Shown here one piece after another: positions 55,228 through 64,000 of a stretch of 64,000 bases of DNA. The notes beneath the pieces are model-generated. The model did not search any database and had not been told where the DNA came from. It was given only the letters and a program-made list of their open reading frames with translations. The DNA is taken from positions 149,634 through 213,633 of the forward strand of contig NZ_LMHY01000003.1 in NCBI RefSeq assembly GCF_001429045.1, given 5' to 3'. Position 1 is the first letter of the stretch. Every line of letters begins with the position of its first letter. The position numbers and the translations under genes are program-made. The stretch is from Pseudomonas sp. Root71 (lineage in GTDB: Bacteria > Pseudomonadota > Gammaproteobacteria > Pseudomonadales > Pseudomonadaceae).

Positions 55228-55737
55228 ATGAATGCCCCGCAGGCTAAAAACCGCTTCGTGCAACGCTGCAAGCAACTGGCACTGGGCCTGTCCCTGGTCG
55301 GCCTGGCCCTTCAGGTCTCGGCACAAACCCGGGTCGACGACGCCTGGGTCCGCGCCACCGTGGCCGGCCAGCCGTCGAGCGGCGCCTTCATGACCGTCAC
55401 CGCCAGCAGCGACAGCAAGTTGCTGAGCGTGCAAACGCCGGTCGCCAAGCTGGTGCAGATTCATGAAATGAGCATGAAAGACGACGTGATGAAGATGCAG
55501 CAGGTGGACTCCGTGGCTCTGCCGGCCGGCAAGCCGGTGAGCTTCGATCCCAACGGCTATCACATCATGCTGATGAACCTCACAGGCCAGATCAAGGACG
55601 GCGACAAGGTGCCACTGACCCTGACCGTCGAAAACGCCAAGGGCGAGAAAGAGTCGATTCAGGTAGAAGCCGTTGCCAAAGCGATTAACACCATGGATCA
55701 CGGCACGATGATGCATGATCACAGCAAGATGAATTGA
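55228..55737 (+). CDS. Periplasmic copper chaperone PCu(A)C
   Basis: The 169-residue product has a signal peptide (to about VSA-QT, residue 33) and the copper-binding set His79, Met81, Met90, His112, Met114 in the family arrangement, plus an extra Met/His tail (MDHGTMMHDHSKM) that may bind more copper. It delivers Cu(I) to the CuA or CuB site of oxidase together with the Sco protein. Confidence 0.87.
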   Translation: MNAPQAKNRFVQRCKQLALGLSLVGLALQVSAQTRVDDAWVRATVAGQPSSGAFMTVTASSDSKLLSVQTPVAKLVQIHEMSMKDDVMKMQQVDSVALPAGKPVSFDPNGYHIMLMNLTGQIKDGDKVPLTLTVENAKGEKESIQVEAVAKAINTMDHGTMMHDHSKMN

Positions 55738-55760
55738 ATTTCTCGTAGTATCGCAACACA

Positions 55761-55833
55761 AAAAAAAGATCGCAGCCTGCGGCAGCTCCTACACCGATTT
55801 CGTAGGCGCTGCCGCAGGCTGCGATCTTTTTTT
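55761..55833. repeat. REP pair acting as bidirectional terminator
   Basis: Inverted GTAGGAGCTGCCG-family arms end in A and T tracts (seven each) between the convergent PCu(A)C and ohr genes, so it doubles as a terminator. Confidence 0.8.
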
Positions 55834-55857
55834 AGATCAAGACCTTTTCACGTCAAC

Positions 55858-56274
55858 TTAAACAAGCTTGAGCACCACATTGATGTTGTTGCGCGTGGCT
55901 TTCGAGTACGGGCAGTACTGGTGCCCGGTGTCGACGATTTTCTGTGCGGTTTCACGGTCCAGCCCCGGCAGGCTGACATTGAGCCGCGCCTGCAGCAGGT
56001 AGCCGCCTTCATTGGTGCCCAAGTCAACCTCGGCATCGACCGCCACATCCTTGGGCAGCGCCACTTTCATTTCCCTGGCTGCAACCTGCATGGCGCCGAT
56101 GAAACAGGCTGACCACCCGGCAGCGAACAGTTGCTCGGGGTTGGTTCCGCCACCGCCCGCACCCGGCGACGACAGCTTCACGTCGAGGATCCCGTCGGAG
56201 CTGCGGGACGCGCCGTCACGCCCGCCCGTGGTGTGGGTTTGGGCGGTGTACAACACTTTATCGATCTGGCTCAT
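55858..56274 (-). CDS. ohr: Organic hydroperoxide resistance protein
   Basis: The 138-residue Ohr/OsmC-fold thiol peroxidase has the catalytic Cys57 (GWSACFIGA) and resolving Cys121 (HQYCPYSKA), plus Arg19 in GGRDGAS. It reduces organic hydroperoxides with lipoylated partners. The start at 56274 is preceded by AGGAGG. No ohrR regulator gene is adjacent. Confidence 0.93.
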   Translation of the reverse strand: MSQIDKVLYTAQTHTTGGRDGASRSSDGILDVKLSSPGAGGGGTNPEQLFAAGWSACFIGAMQVAAREMKVALPKDVAVDAEVDLGTNEGGYLLQARLNVSLPGLDRETAQKIVDTGHQYCPYSKATRNNINVVLKLV

Positions 56275-56395
56275 GATGACCTCCTGATTGAGTTGTAAAA
56301 AACCGGTTTCACCCCATCGGGTCGCTGGGATGGTCAATCAATATAGTCGTCACAGCCCCGCACGGCGGTCGATCCGACCGACGCCCGCTTCTTCT

Positions 56396-56725
56396 TTATT
56401 TACGCGCCAACTTGTACCTGACGCAGTCCTCATAAAAGCTCTGGCGTACAGCAGCCGGTTTGAATCGCGACGGACTGTCATAAGTTTGCTCTGTAATGCC
56501 AAGAGCCATCATGCGCATCCAGCTTTTAGCGAACTTGTAGACCTGGATTTTCTGCCGGGCGGCATACAAGGAAACCCCTGAGAGCTTGAGTTCCTGTGCC
56601 CTTGCAGCGGTGCCCGCCCCCCAACTGCACATGTACTGATCTTTGGCGGCCAGTTCTTTTGCTTGAACCGAAGTGGCTATGCCCGCAACTACTAGCGGGA
56701 CTAATGCGATCCATATCTTGCGCAT
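56396..56725 (-). CDS. Small periplasmic protein, unknown
   Basis: The 109-residue product has a signal peptide (ending near VQA-KE, residue 22), two Cys (SWGAGTAARAQELKL region and YEDCVRY) and a basic, helical remainder. Its composition is like small exported Pseudomonas proteins, but I recognise no family. The gene stands alone. Confidence 0.55.
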   Translation of the reverse strand: MRKIWIALVPLVVAGIATSVQAKELAAKDQYMCSWGAGTAARAQELKLSGVSLYAARQKIQVYKFAKSWMRMMALGITEQTYDSPSRFKPAAVRQSFYEDCVRYKLARK

Positions 56726-56909
56726 TTCGACCTATCTAACCAATTGAAAACCAAGTAATTTTGCAGATAACTTTGAAACTTGGGGGCCAGCATCCTGCCT
56801 TTTTTGCAAATAAATGAAAAAGCCGGATGGGGGGTCGTCAATTTCTTGCGGGATTTCAAACCTTTGCTATAGCTAAGGTTCTCAATCGCCAACTAAGTGA
56901 GGCAACGGA

Positions 56910-58319
56910 ATGTCAGTCGCAAAGAAAATGAGTGTGGGGCAACTGACAATGTTGACCGCCGTCAACATGTTGGGCTCAGGAATTATCCTGCTACCGACTA
57001 AACTCGCCGAAGTCGGTGCGATTTCTATCCTCTCCTGGCTGATAACGGCCACCGGCTCCCTCGCTCTGGCCTACGCCTTTGCGCGATGCGGGATGCTCAG
57101 CCGCAAGACCGGCGGCATGGGCGGTTATGCCGAATACACCTTCGGTAAAGCAGGTAACTACATCACCAACTACACCTACGGTCTCTCGCTGTTGATTGCC
57201 AACGTGGCGATCAGTATTACCGCCGTCGGCTACATCCAGGTGTTGTTCGGGATAAAGCTTGATTCGCTGCAAGTAGGCCTGGCCACTATTGCCCTGTTGT
57301 GGATCACCACTTTCGCCAACTTTGGCGGTGCCCGCATTACCGGCCGGATCGGCGCGGTCACGGTCTGGGGGGTGATTGCACCGGTGGTACTGGTATCCAC
57401 GGTGGGCTGGTTCTGGTTCGACAGCAGCGTTTACGCCGCTGGATGGAACCCCCACGACAAGGGCTGGTTCGAAGCGGCAGGCGCCTCGGTGGCAATTACC
57501 CTGTGGGCCTTCCTCGGCCTGGAATCGGCTTGCGCCAACACCGACGCGGTGGAAAACCCTGAGCGCAACGTACCGATTGCCGTGCTGGGCGGCACCCTGG
57601 GGGCGGCGGTGATCTACATCGTCTCCACCAACGTCATCTTCGGCATCGTCGGCAACGAAGAACTGGTCACGTCCACCGCGCCGTTCGGCCTGGTGTTCGC
57701 CAAGATGTTCACCCCAATGGTCGGCGATATCGTGATGGCGGCCATGGTGCTCGCCTGCATCGGTTCGCTGCTGGGTTGGCAGTTCACCATCGCCCAGGTG
57801 TACAAAAGCTCGGCCGACACCGGCTACTTCCTGCCGATCTTTGCCAAGGGCAACAAAGCGGGAACGCCGATTGTCGGCATGCTGGTGCTGCTGGCGGCAC
57901 AGACCGCGCTGGCCCTGCTCACCATCAGCCCCGACCTGAGCAAGCAGTTCGACACCCTGGTCAACCTCGCGGTGGTCACCAACCTGGTGCCGTACATCCT
58001 GTCCATGGCCGCACTGATGACCATGCAGAAAGTCTCCAACGTGCCGGAAGGCAAGGCACTGGCCACCAACGTCATCGCCCTGATCGCGGCGGCCTACAGT
58101 TACCTGGCACTGTACAGTTCCGGTGAACAGGCACTGATGCTGGGCGGCGTGGCCACGATCGTTGGCTACACCCTGTTCGGCTTCGTCAACAACCGCCTGA
58201 TCCGCCTCGAAGCACTCAACAACAGCGTACCGACGCAAACCGTCAGCGCGCAGCACCTCACTGCCGAGCCAGTGCCGGTGAACAATCTGAATACAGCCAC
58301 TATGGAGGTTCAAGCATGA
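56910..58319 (+). CDS. Basic amino acid/polyamine antiporter (PotE/CadB-like)
   Basis: The 469-residue APC-family protein has about twelve helices and the antiporter hallmarks NMLGSGIILLPTKLAEVG, GGMGGYAEYTFGKAGNYITN (first half GGMGGYAEYTF) and WAFLGLESACANTDAVENPE (LGLESACANTDAVENP). It should exchange an amino acid for its decarboxylated amine. Its last four bases overlap the decarboxylase start (ATGA), which fixes the pair: amino acid in, decarboxylation, amine out. Confidence 0.87.
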   Translation: MSVAKKMSVGQLTMLTAVNMLGSGIILLPTKLAEVGAISILSWLITATGSLALAYAFARCGMLSRKTGGMGGYAEYTFGKAGNYITNYTYGLSLLIANVAISITAVGYIQVLFGIKLDSLQVGLATIALLWITTFANFGGARITGRIGAVTVWGVIAPVVLVSTVGWFWFDSSVYAAGWNPHDKGWFEAAGASVAITLWAFLGLESACANTDAVENPERNVPIAVLGGTLGAAVIYIVSTNVIFGIVGNEELVTSTAPFGLVFAKMFTPMVGDIVMAAMVLACIGSLLGWQFTIAQVYKSSADTGYFLPIFAKGNKAGTPIVGMLVLLAAQTALALLTISPDLSKQFDTLVNLAVVTNLVPYILSMAALMTMQKVSNVPEGKALATNVIALIAAAYSYLALYSSGEQALMLGGVATIVGYTLFGFVNNRLIRLEALNNSVPTQTVSAQHLTAEPVPVNNLNTATMEVQA

Positions 58320-60601
58320 CGGAATATAAACACTCGCTGGGCATGCTGGCGCTACTGGTCAGCAGCCCGCCGGACAAGCGAACGGTGTTTGGCCGCGCCC
58401 TGGACCAACTGGTCCAGGACGTAGAGGGACGTGGTGTCAGCGTACTGGCCTCGGAAAGCCTCACCGATGCCGCCTCGATCCTGCGCTCGGACCCTGCCAT
58501 TCAATGCGTGCTGATCCGTTGGGAAATGGACACCAGCGAAGGCCACGCCGACTGCACCAAATTGCTGGTCAAGCTGCGCGAGCGCAACACCCGCGTGCCG
58601 GTGTTCCTGATCAGCGACCGTACCACCGCGTCGAGCATTCCGTTATTGGTCATGCAGCACGCCGACGACTTCATCTGGCTGCCCGAGGACACCTCCCGCT
58701 TCCTCAGCGGGCGCATCCTGGCGGCCATCGAGCGCTATCGCCAGGCCGCCCTGCCGCCGATGTTCGGCGCGCTGGTGAAGTTTGCCCGCAGCTATGAATA
58801 CTCCTGGCACACCCCAGGCCATGCCGGCGGCACCGCGTTCCTGAAAAGCACAGCGGGTCGGGCCTTCTACGAGTTCTTCGGGGAAAACCTGCTGCGCTCC
58901 GACCTGTCGATCTCGGTGGGCGAACTCGGTTCGCTGCTCGATCACAGCGGCCCTATCGGCCAGGGCGAACGTTATGCCGCCAAGGTCTTTGGCGCCCACC
59001 GCACGTACTACGTGACCAACGGCTCGTCGATGTCCAACCGCGTCATCCTCATGGCCAGCGTCACGCGCAACCAGATCGCCCTGTGCGACCGCAATTGCCA
59101 CAAGTCCGCCGAGCATGCGATGACCCTGTCCGGGGCGATTCCGACCTACCTGGTACCGACCCGCAACCGCTACGGCATCATCGGCCCGATCCTGCCGCAG
59201 ACCCTGAGCGCCGAAGGCGTGAAAGCCGCCATCGCCGACAACCCGCTGGTCAAGCAAGGCATCGACCCGACGCCGGTGCACGCCATTGTCACCAACTCCA
59301 CCTACGACGGCCTGACCTACAACGTCACCCGCGTCGAAGAACTGCTGGGTGAAAGCGTGGACCGCCTGCACTTCGACGAAGCCTGGTACGGTTATGCGCG
59401 TTTCAACCCGCTGTACAGCGGACGCCATGCCATGCACGGCGACCCGGCCGATCATGACAAGTCCGGGCCGACCGTGTTCGCCACCCAGTCGACTCACAAG
59501 CTGCTGGCCGCCCTGTCCCAGGCCTCGATGATCCACGTGCGTGACGGGCGTAACCCGATCGAACATGCGCGCTTCAACGAGTCGTACATGATGCACGCCT
59601 CGACCTCGCCGAACTACGCGATCATGGCGTCCTGCGACGTCAGCTCGGCGATGATGGAGGCACCGAGCGGGCAGATCCTCACCAACGAGTCGATTGAAGA
59701 AGCCATCAGCTTCCGCCAGGTGCTCTCGCGCATGCATAACGAGATGCTGAGCAAGGACGACTGGTTCTTCACCTGCTGGCAGCCGCCGACCGTACAGGTT
59801 GGCGCAGCGACCGTGCCGTTCCATGAGGTCGACCCGGCCACGCTGAAAACCGACCCGAACTGCTGGGTCCTGCACCCGAACGCGGTCTGGCACGGCTTCG
59901 GCGACATCGAAGACGGCTACTGCATGCTCGACCCGATCAAGGTCTCGGTGCTCAGCCCGGGCATGGGTGACGACGGCAACCTGCTCGCCTCCGGGATCCC
60001 CGCTTGCGTGGTCACGGCGTACCTGGGCCGTCAGGGTATCGTGGTCGAGAAAACCACCGACTTCACCATCCTGTTCCTGTTCTCCATCGGCATCACCAAA
60101 GGCAAGTGGGGCACGCTGCTCAACGCCCTGCTCGACTTCAAGCGTGACTACGACGACAACGCCGAGCTCGAGCTGTGCCTGCCCGACCTGTACAACGCCA
60201 ACCAGCATCGTTATGCCGGCATGGGCCTGAAGGATCTGGCCAACGAAATCTTCGCCGCAATGAAGAAGCACAAGACCACCGCCAACATGTCCCAGGCCTT
60301 CGGCACCTTGCCAAAAGCCGAGTTCAGCCCGGTGGAGGCCTACGAAAAACTGGTGCGCAACGACATCGAACTGGTGACGCTCAACGAAGCCGCCGGGCGT
60401 CTTGCCGCGACCGGTATCGTGCCGTATCCACCAGGCATCCCGCTGCTGATGCCGGGTGAGAACGCAGGGCCTGCGGACGGTCCGTTGCTGGCGTATCTCA
60501 AGGCACTGGAAGCCTTCGACAAATCCTTCCCCGGCTTCACCCATGACACCCACGGGATCGAAGTCGAAGACGGCGTTTATCGGATGCTGGTACTGAAATA
60601 G
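58316..60601 (+). CDS. Orn/Lys/Arg decarboxylase, probably lysine decarboxylase
   Basis: The 761-residue PLP enzyme has the receiver-like N-terminal wing domain (about residues 1-130), the aminotransferase-like core with PLP Lys395 in STHKLLAALSQ, TPGHAGGTAF near 165, HFDEAWYGYARF and a C-terminal domain. Coupling to the antiporter makes an amine-producing, acid-consuming system. Lysine (LdcA-like, making cadaverine) is my first choice from memory of Pseudomonas; ornithine is possible. Confidence 0.85.
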   Translation: MTEYKHSLGMLALLVSSPPDKRTVFGRALDQLVQDVEGRGVSVLASESLTDAASILRSDPAIQCVLIRWEMDTSEGHADCTKLLVKLRERNTRVPVFLISDRTTASSIPLLVMQHADDFIWLPEDTSRFLSGRILAAIERYRQAALPPMFGALVKFARSYEYSWHTPGHAGGTAFLKSTAGRAFYEFFGENLLRSDLSISVGELGSLLDHSGPIGQGERYAAKVFGAHRTYYVTNGSSMSNRVILMASVTRNQIALCDRNCHKSAEHAMTLSGAIPTYLVPTRNRYGIIGPILPQTLSAEGVKAAIADNPLVKQGIDPTPVHAIVTNSTYDGLTYNVTRVEELLGESVDRLHFDEAWYGYARFNPLYSGRHAMHGDPADHDKSGPTVFATQSTHKLLAALSQASMIHVRDGRNPIEHARFNESYMMHASTSPNYAIMASCDVSSAMMEAPSGQILTNESIEEAISFRQVLSRMHNEMLSKDDWFFTCWQPPTVQVGAATVPFHEVDPATLKTDPNCWVLHPNAVWHGFGDIEDGYCMLDPIKVSVLSPGMGDDGNLLASGIPACVVTAYLGRQGIVVEKTTDFTILFLFSIGITKGKWGTLLNALLDFKRDYDDNAELELCLPDLYNANQHRYAGMGLKDLANEIFAAMKKHKTTANMSQAFGTLPKAEFSPVEAYEKLVRNDIELVTLNEAAGRLAATGIVPYPPGIPLLMPGENAGPADGPLLAYLKALEAFDKSFPGFTHDTHGIEVEDGVYRMLVLK

Positions 60602-60623
60602 GTCACGCAGTTTCACCGCAACA

Positions 60624-60729
60624 CCTGTGGGAGCGAGCTTGCTCCGGGCGGCGCTCCGACGATAGCGTTTTTGCAGTCAACATCACTGTTGCCTGACACG
60701 ACGCCATCGCGAGCAAGCTCGCTCCCACA
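60624..60729. repeat. REP pair, TGTGGGAGCGAGC family
   Basis: Arms ACCTGTGGGAGCGAGCTTGC and GCGAGCAAGCTCGCTCCCAC enclose about 55 bases after the decarboxylase stop. Confidence 0.8.
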
Positions 60730-60795
60730 TTGCTTTGCATCTCCCCAAAAATCCCTATGGGCAAACTCGATCACTGCGCTCTATGATTGATTCCC

Positions 60796-61197
60796 ATGAC
60801 CACCACTGCTGCGATCCGCTCACCCTGCCCGCCCGGCGCCTGCGACTGCGGGCGCGACCCGCTGCTGGAAACACCAGGGGCGGACCTGCGCATTCTGTTT
60901 CTGACCCGCAACGAAGAAAAACGCCTGATCGAGCGCCTGGAGAACCTGCAGAGCCTGAGCGATCTGGAGCACCTGCAACGGCGCATGCTCGAACAGTTGG
61001 GTATCCGCGTGCACATCGCCCCCGGTTTCAACGAAGTGCGCACCATGCGCGGCATCGGCATCCAGGTTGGCGAACTGCCGGGGCTGTGCCGCAAGACCCG
61101 CGCCAACATCCCCGCCGCCATTCGCCGGGCCATGGAAAAGCGCCCGGAGATCGCCTACGACCTGCTCAATGCCAACGACCTGTTGCGTGACGCCTGA
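60796..61197 (+). CDS. Small Cys-rich-N-terminus protein, unknown
   Basis: The 133-residue product starts with a Cys cluster (CPPGACDCGRD; Cys11, 16, 18), which could bind metal, followed by a helical region (LIERLENLQSLSDLEHLQRR) and a basic C-terminal half (IQVGELPGLCRKTRANIPAAI). I recognise no family. The start at 60796 is the first ATG in frame. It overlaps the HD-domain gene by one base (TGATG), so the two are cotranslated. Confidence 0.6.
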   Translation: MTTTAAIRSPCPPGACDCGRDPLLETPGADLRILFLTRNEEKRLIERLENLQSLSDLEHLQRRMLEQLGIRVHIAPGFNEVRTMRGIGIQVGELPGLCRKTRANIPAAIRRAMEKRPEIAYDLLNANDLLRDA

Positions 61198-61736
61198 TGA
61201 CACCTCTTCTCGAACTCCCCCTCACCGACGAGATTCTCACTTCGTTCGCCCTGGCCATCGGGGCCGACCTTCAGGGCTACCGCAACCATATTTACCGGGT
61301 GCTGAATTTCCATGGTGCCCTGCGTGGTGCCGAAGGCCTGCCCCCGGACGCGGTACAAATCGCGGCGGCGTTTCATGACCTGGGTATCTGGACCGATGAC
61401 ACCCTCGACTACCTGCCCCCGTCCATCGCCCTGGCCACCGAGTACCTCGACAACCGGCAACGACCGGAACTGAAAGATGAAGTCAGCGCGCTGATACTTG
61501 AGCATCACAAGCTGCGCCGGTATCGCGGTGTCTACGCCGACAGTGTCGAACCCTTCCGCCAGGCCGACCTGGTGGACGTATCCCTGGGCCTGGTGCGTTT
61601 CGGCTTGCCCCGCAGCTTCATCAAAACCGTGCAGGCGACCTTTCCCGATCACGGTTTCCACTCGATGCTGATCAAGCTTTCCGCCCGGCAGCTCATCCGC
61701 TCGCCGCTGCGGCCGCTGCCGATGTTTCGCTGGTAA
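61197..61736 (+). CDS. HD-domain hydrolase
   Basis: The 179-residue product has the HD metal pair in AAAFHDLGIWTDD (His-Asp near 60-61), an upstream His (NHIYRVLNFH) and a downstream His (LEHHKLRR, near 101), as in small phosphohydrolases of the HD superfamily. It is cytosolic. The substrate, perhaps a nucleotide or phosphate ester, is unknown. It is coupled to the small Cys protein before it. Confidence 0.7.
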   Translation: MTPLLELPLTDEILTSFALAIGADLQGYRNHIYRVLNFHGALRGAEGLPPDAVQIAAAFHDLGIWTDDTLDYLPPSIALATEYLDNRQRPELKDEVSALILEHHKLRRYRGVYADSVEPFRQADLVDVSLGLVRFGLPRSFIKTVQATFPDHGFHSMLIKLSARQLIRSPLRPLPMFRW

Positions 61737-61936
61737 CACAAACGTCTGCCTTCCCCTCTGACGTCGCCATTGCCGGAAAGCCATTTCGCGGCAATGTGCC
61801 TGAAACACTAACTTTCTGACTATTCACTACTGGATATTTCGAAATTCAAACCTACGCTCTTCGCGGGGGGTAACGCATTTCAACGACGGTTGGGGGCTCG
61901 TCTCTATGTACTCACGCTAGTGCGCAGGAGCTCGAC

Positions 61937-63550
61937 ATGAACCGGACAACCTTTTCCTCGATGTTTGCAGTCCCCCTTTTACTGTCTGCAATGGCGTTTC
62001 CCGGTCAGGCCCTGGCCGCCGACAAGGCCCCCAACATTCTAGTGATCATGGGCGACGATATCGGCTGGTCGAATATCGGCGTCTACAACCAGGGCATGAT
62101 GGCCGGCAGAACCCCCAACCTCGACCAACTGGCGAATGAAGGCATGCGTTTCACCGATTACTACGCCGAAGCCAGTTGCACCGCTGGACGCGCCAATTTC
62201 ATCACCGGCGAACTGCCGATTCGTACAGGCATGACCACCGTCGGCCAGGCTGGCTCGCCCGTGGGCATTCCTGCCGAAGCCGTGACCATCGCGACCGCCC
62301 TCAAGGCCATGGGTTACGCCACCGGCCAGTTCGGCAAAAACCACTTGGGTGACCTCAACCAGTTCCTGCCCACCGTCCACGGTTTCGACGAATTCTTCGG
62401 TTACCTCTACCACCTCGATGCCATGGAAGACCCGGCGCACCCCAATTATCCGAAGGAGCTGCTGGACAGTGTCGGCCCACGCAACATGGTCCACAGCTGG
62501 GCCTCCACCACCGATGACACGACGGTGATGCCACGCTGGGGCAAGGTGGGCAAGCAGAAAATCGAAGACGCCGGCACGCTCTATCCGGAGCGGATGAAAA
62601 CCGTCGACGAGGAAATTCGCGACAAGGCCTTCTCGTTCATCGACAAGGCCAAACAGGACAACAAACCCTTCTTCGTCTGGCTCAACCCGACCCGCATGCA
62701 CATCGTCACGCACCTGTCCGACAAGTACCAGGCCATGCGCAACTCGGAAAATGGCTGGTCGGAACAGGAAGCCGGCATGGCGCAGCTCGATGACATCGTC
62801 GGCGACGTCCTGGCGAAGCTGAAGAAAGACGGCATGGACGACAACACCATCGTCATTTTCACCACCGATAATGGGGCCGAGAACTTCACCTGGCCCGATG
62901 GCGGTACGACGCCGTTTGCCATGGGCAAGGGCACGGTGATGGAAGGTGGCTTCCGGGTGCCGGCGATCATTCGCTGGCCGGGCAAGGTACCGGCCAACCA
63001 GGTCGCCAACGGCATCATGTCCGGCATGGACTGGTTCCCGACCCTGGTCGCGGCGGCGGGCAACCCGAACATTACCGCCGAACTGCTCAAAGGCAAACAA
63101 TTGGGCGACACCACCTACAAAGTTCATCTGGACGGCTATGATCAAACTCCAATGATCACCGGAAAAGGACCGTCGAACCGCCATGAAATCTTCTACTTTG
63201 GAGAGAGCGCCTTGGGTGCAGTGCGCATAGACGACTACAAATATCGCTTCATCGACCAACCGGGTGGCTGGATGGGAGCTAAAGTTGCTGTGGATGTGCC
63301 GATCCTGACCAACCTTCGACTCGACCCGTTCGAGCGCATGGGCTGGCCGGAAAACCAGGCCGCGCAGGGTTCGCAACAGTACTTCGACTGGTTCAAGTTC
63401 CAGTTCTGGCGTTTCGTGTTCGTCCAGCAACAGGTGGCCAAACTGGCGGAAACGGCGATCGAGTTCCCGCCGATGCAAAAAGGCGCAAGCTTCAACCTCG
63501 ACTCGGTTAAAGCCAAGATCGCCGCGGCTCGGGCAGAGATGGCCAAATAA
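61937..63550 (+). CDS. Secreted arylsulfatase
   Basis: The 537-residue sulfatase has a signal peptide (to about ALA-AD, residue 28), metal-binding Asp40 and Asp41 (MGDDIGWSN), and the formylglycine motif C81-T-A-G-R85, with FGKNHLGD and TTDNGAENFTWPDGG further on. It should hydrolyse sulfate esters in the periplasm after Cys81 is converted to formylglycine. The start follows AGGAG. A sulfatase-modifying enzyme is not seen in the window. The porin gene after it may import the substrate. Confidence 0.88.
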   Translation: MNRTTFSSMFAVPLLLSAMAFPGQALAADKAPNILVIMGDDIGWSNIGVYNQGMMAGRTPNLDQLANEGMRFTDYYAEASCTAGRANFITGELPIRTGMTTVGQAGSPVGIPAEAVTIATALKAMGYATGQFGKNHLGDLNQFLPTVHGFDEFFGYLYHLDAMEDPAHPNYPKELLDSVGPRNMVHSWASTTDDTTVMPRWGKVGKQKIEDAGTLYPERMKTVDEEIRDKAFSFIDKAKQDNKPFFVWLNPTRMHIVTHLSDKYQAMRNSENGWSEQEAGMAQLDDIVGDVLAKLKKDGMDDNTIVIFTTDNGAENFTWPDGGTTPFAMGKGTVMEGGFRVPAIIRWPGKVPANQVANGIMSGMDWFPTLVAAAGNPNITAELLKGKQLGDTTYKVHLDGYDQTPMITGKGPSNRHEIFYFGESALGAVRIDDYKYRFIDQPGGWMGAKVAVDVPILTNLRLDPFERMGWPENQAAQGSQQYFDWFKFQFWRFVFVQQQVAKLAETAIEFPPMQKGASFNLDSVKAKIAAARAEMAK

Positions 63551-63618
63551 CAGCCGAATCCACGGGTGGCTGGTGCAGTCCACCCGTATTCGAAATGGAC
63601 AATTGCTGAGGGATTTCA

Positions 63619-64000
63619 ATGCCAATAAAAACAGCTGCCCTGCCCACTTCTGCGCTTCTTGCCCTGTGCTGCCAACAAGCCTGGGCCGGTGGCATCATGC
63701 TCTATGAAATCGGCACCGATAACGCCGGCCTGGCCAACGCCGGTGCCGCCGCCCGTGCCCAAGGCCCCTCGACCATCGCCAGCAACCCGGCGGGCATGAG
63801 TTTTCTGCCGGGCACGCAAATCACCGGTGGCTTGCAGGTGCTGTACGGCGACCTGAGCTTCGACCGCGACTCCGGCACCAACACCCCGGGCACAGGCAGT
63901 GGCAATGCCCTCGATCCGATGCCCGGCGCCAGCTTCTTCATCAGCCATGAACTCGACGAGCACTGGAGCGTCGGTTTCGGTTCCTATGGTGACTTCGGCC
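63619..64000 (+). CDS. FadL/OmpP1-family outer-membrane transporter, partial
   Basis: Only the first 127 residues are in the window. A signal peptide (ending near AWA-GG, residue 23) is followed by GIMLYEIGTDNAGLANAGAA, cut here at 20, and by GPSTIASNPAGMSFLPG, the typical N-terminal hatch of FadL-like long-chain substrate channels. The start follows GAGGGA. It lies 68 bases after the arylsulfatase gene and is probably cotranscribed, which suggests uptake of a hydrophobic sulfate ester or its product. Confidence 0.85.
   Translation, partial: MPIKTAALPTSALLALCCQQAWAGGIMLYEIGTDNAGLANAGAAARAQGPSTIASNPAGMSFLPGTQITGGLQVLYGDLSFDRDSGTNTPGTGSGNALDPMPGASFFISHELDEHWSVGFGSYGDFG

Noticed and set aside
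58643..60616. Very long open frame antisense to the decarboxylase gene
   Set aside because: The same codon-bias effect; the sense strand encodes a full-length PLP decarboxylase.
62039..63625. Long open frame antisense to the arylsulfatase gene
   Set aside because: The sense gene has all sulfatase motifs; the antisense product has none.

Overview
The window is a GC-rich chromosomal segment of a fluorescens-group Pseudomonas. This rests on the gene families present (signal-peptide-bearing Mqo, TctCBA, DUF6124, FeaR-type AraC regulators, the iac cluster), on codon use, and on fourteen Pseudomonas-type REP elements built from the GTAGGAGCTGCCG, TGTGGGAGCGRGC and GTGGCGAGGGAGC repeat families. 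I saw no rRNA, tRNA, phage, insertion sequence or CRISPR array.

Left part, 1-8.4 kb: a Gly-rich secreted protein (partial), an adenosine-specific kinase, a lower-GC pair made of a family-2-like glycosyltransferase and a 2OG-Fe(II) oxygenase, a beta-barrel protein, a repeat-rich exported DUF5666 protein translationally coupled to a DUF6502 protein, a membrane protein, and a second closely related glycosyltransferase. Three GGGAA-N3-TTCCC palindromes lie in the promoter regions of the Gly-rich protein or kinase and of the DUF6502/DUF5666 operon.

8.4-26.7 kb: a sulfite dehydrogenase pair (SorA plus a diheme SorB-like fusion), malate:quinone oxidoreductase, dihydroxy-acid dehydratase, a DUF2238 membrane protein, an AraC regulator divergent from an AhpD-like protein, a polyamine-binding protein with a gamma-glutamylputrescine-oxidase-like enzyme and a LysR regulator, a tctCBA tricarboxylate transporter, and an MscS channel.

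26.7-48.1 kb is the centrepiece: what looks like a complete route from aromatic amines through indole-3-acetaldehyde and indole-3-acetic acid (IAA) towards catechol. It holds a phenylacetaldehyde-type aldehyde dehydrogenase with a cytochrome c, a porin, two FeaR-type AraC regulators, the full iacABIHCDEF operon with a detached iacG, a two-component system split between the two ends of iac, and aromatic amine dehydrogenase (aauBEDA plus cytochrome c). The cytochrome-aldehyde dehydrogenase, porin and aau promoters share a composite box, CTGGCA-N16-TGGCA-N2-CAGGG-M-AA, that fits a FeaR-type operator. A second shared element, CTAGGKGRTTTCTTTA, lies in the iacG/response-regulator gap and in the iacA/sensor-kinase gap. 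Together these suggest one tryptamine-to-IAA regulon under two control layers.

48.1-64 kb: a methyltransferase, metE, a shortened heme-uptake operon (permease, ATPase, ChaN lipoprotein), an Sco and PCu(A)C copper pair, Ohr, a putrescine/ornithine-type antiporter coupled to a basic amino-acid decarboxylase, a small Cys protein coupled to an HD hydrolase, a secreted arylsulfatase and the start of a FadL-type porin.
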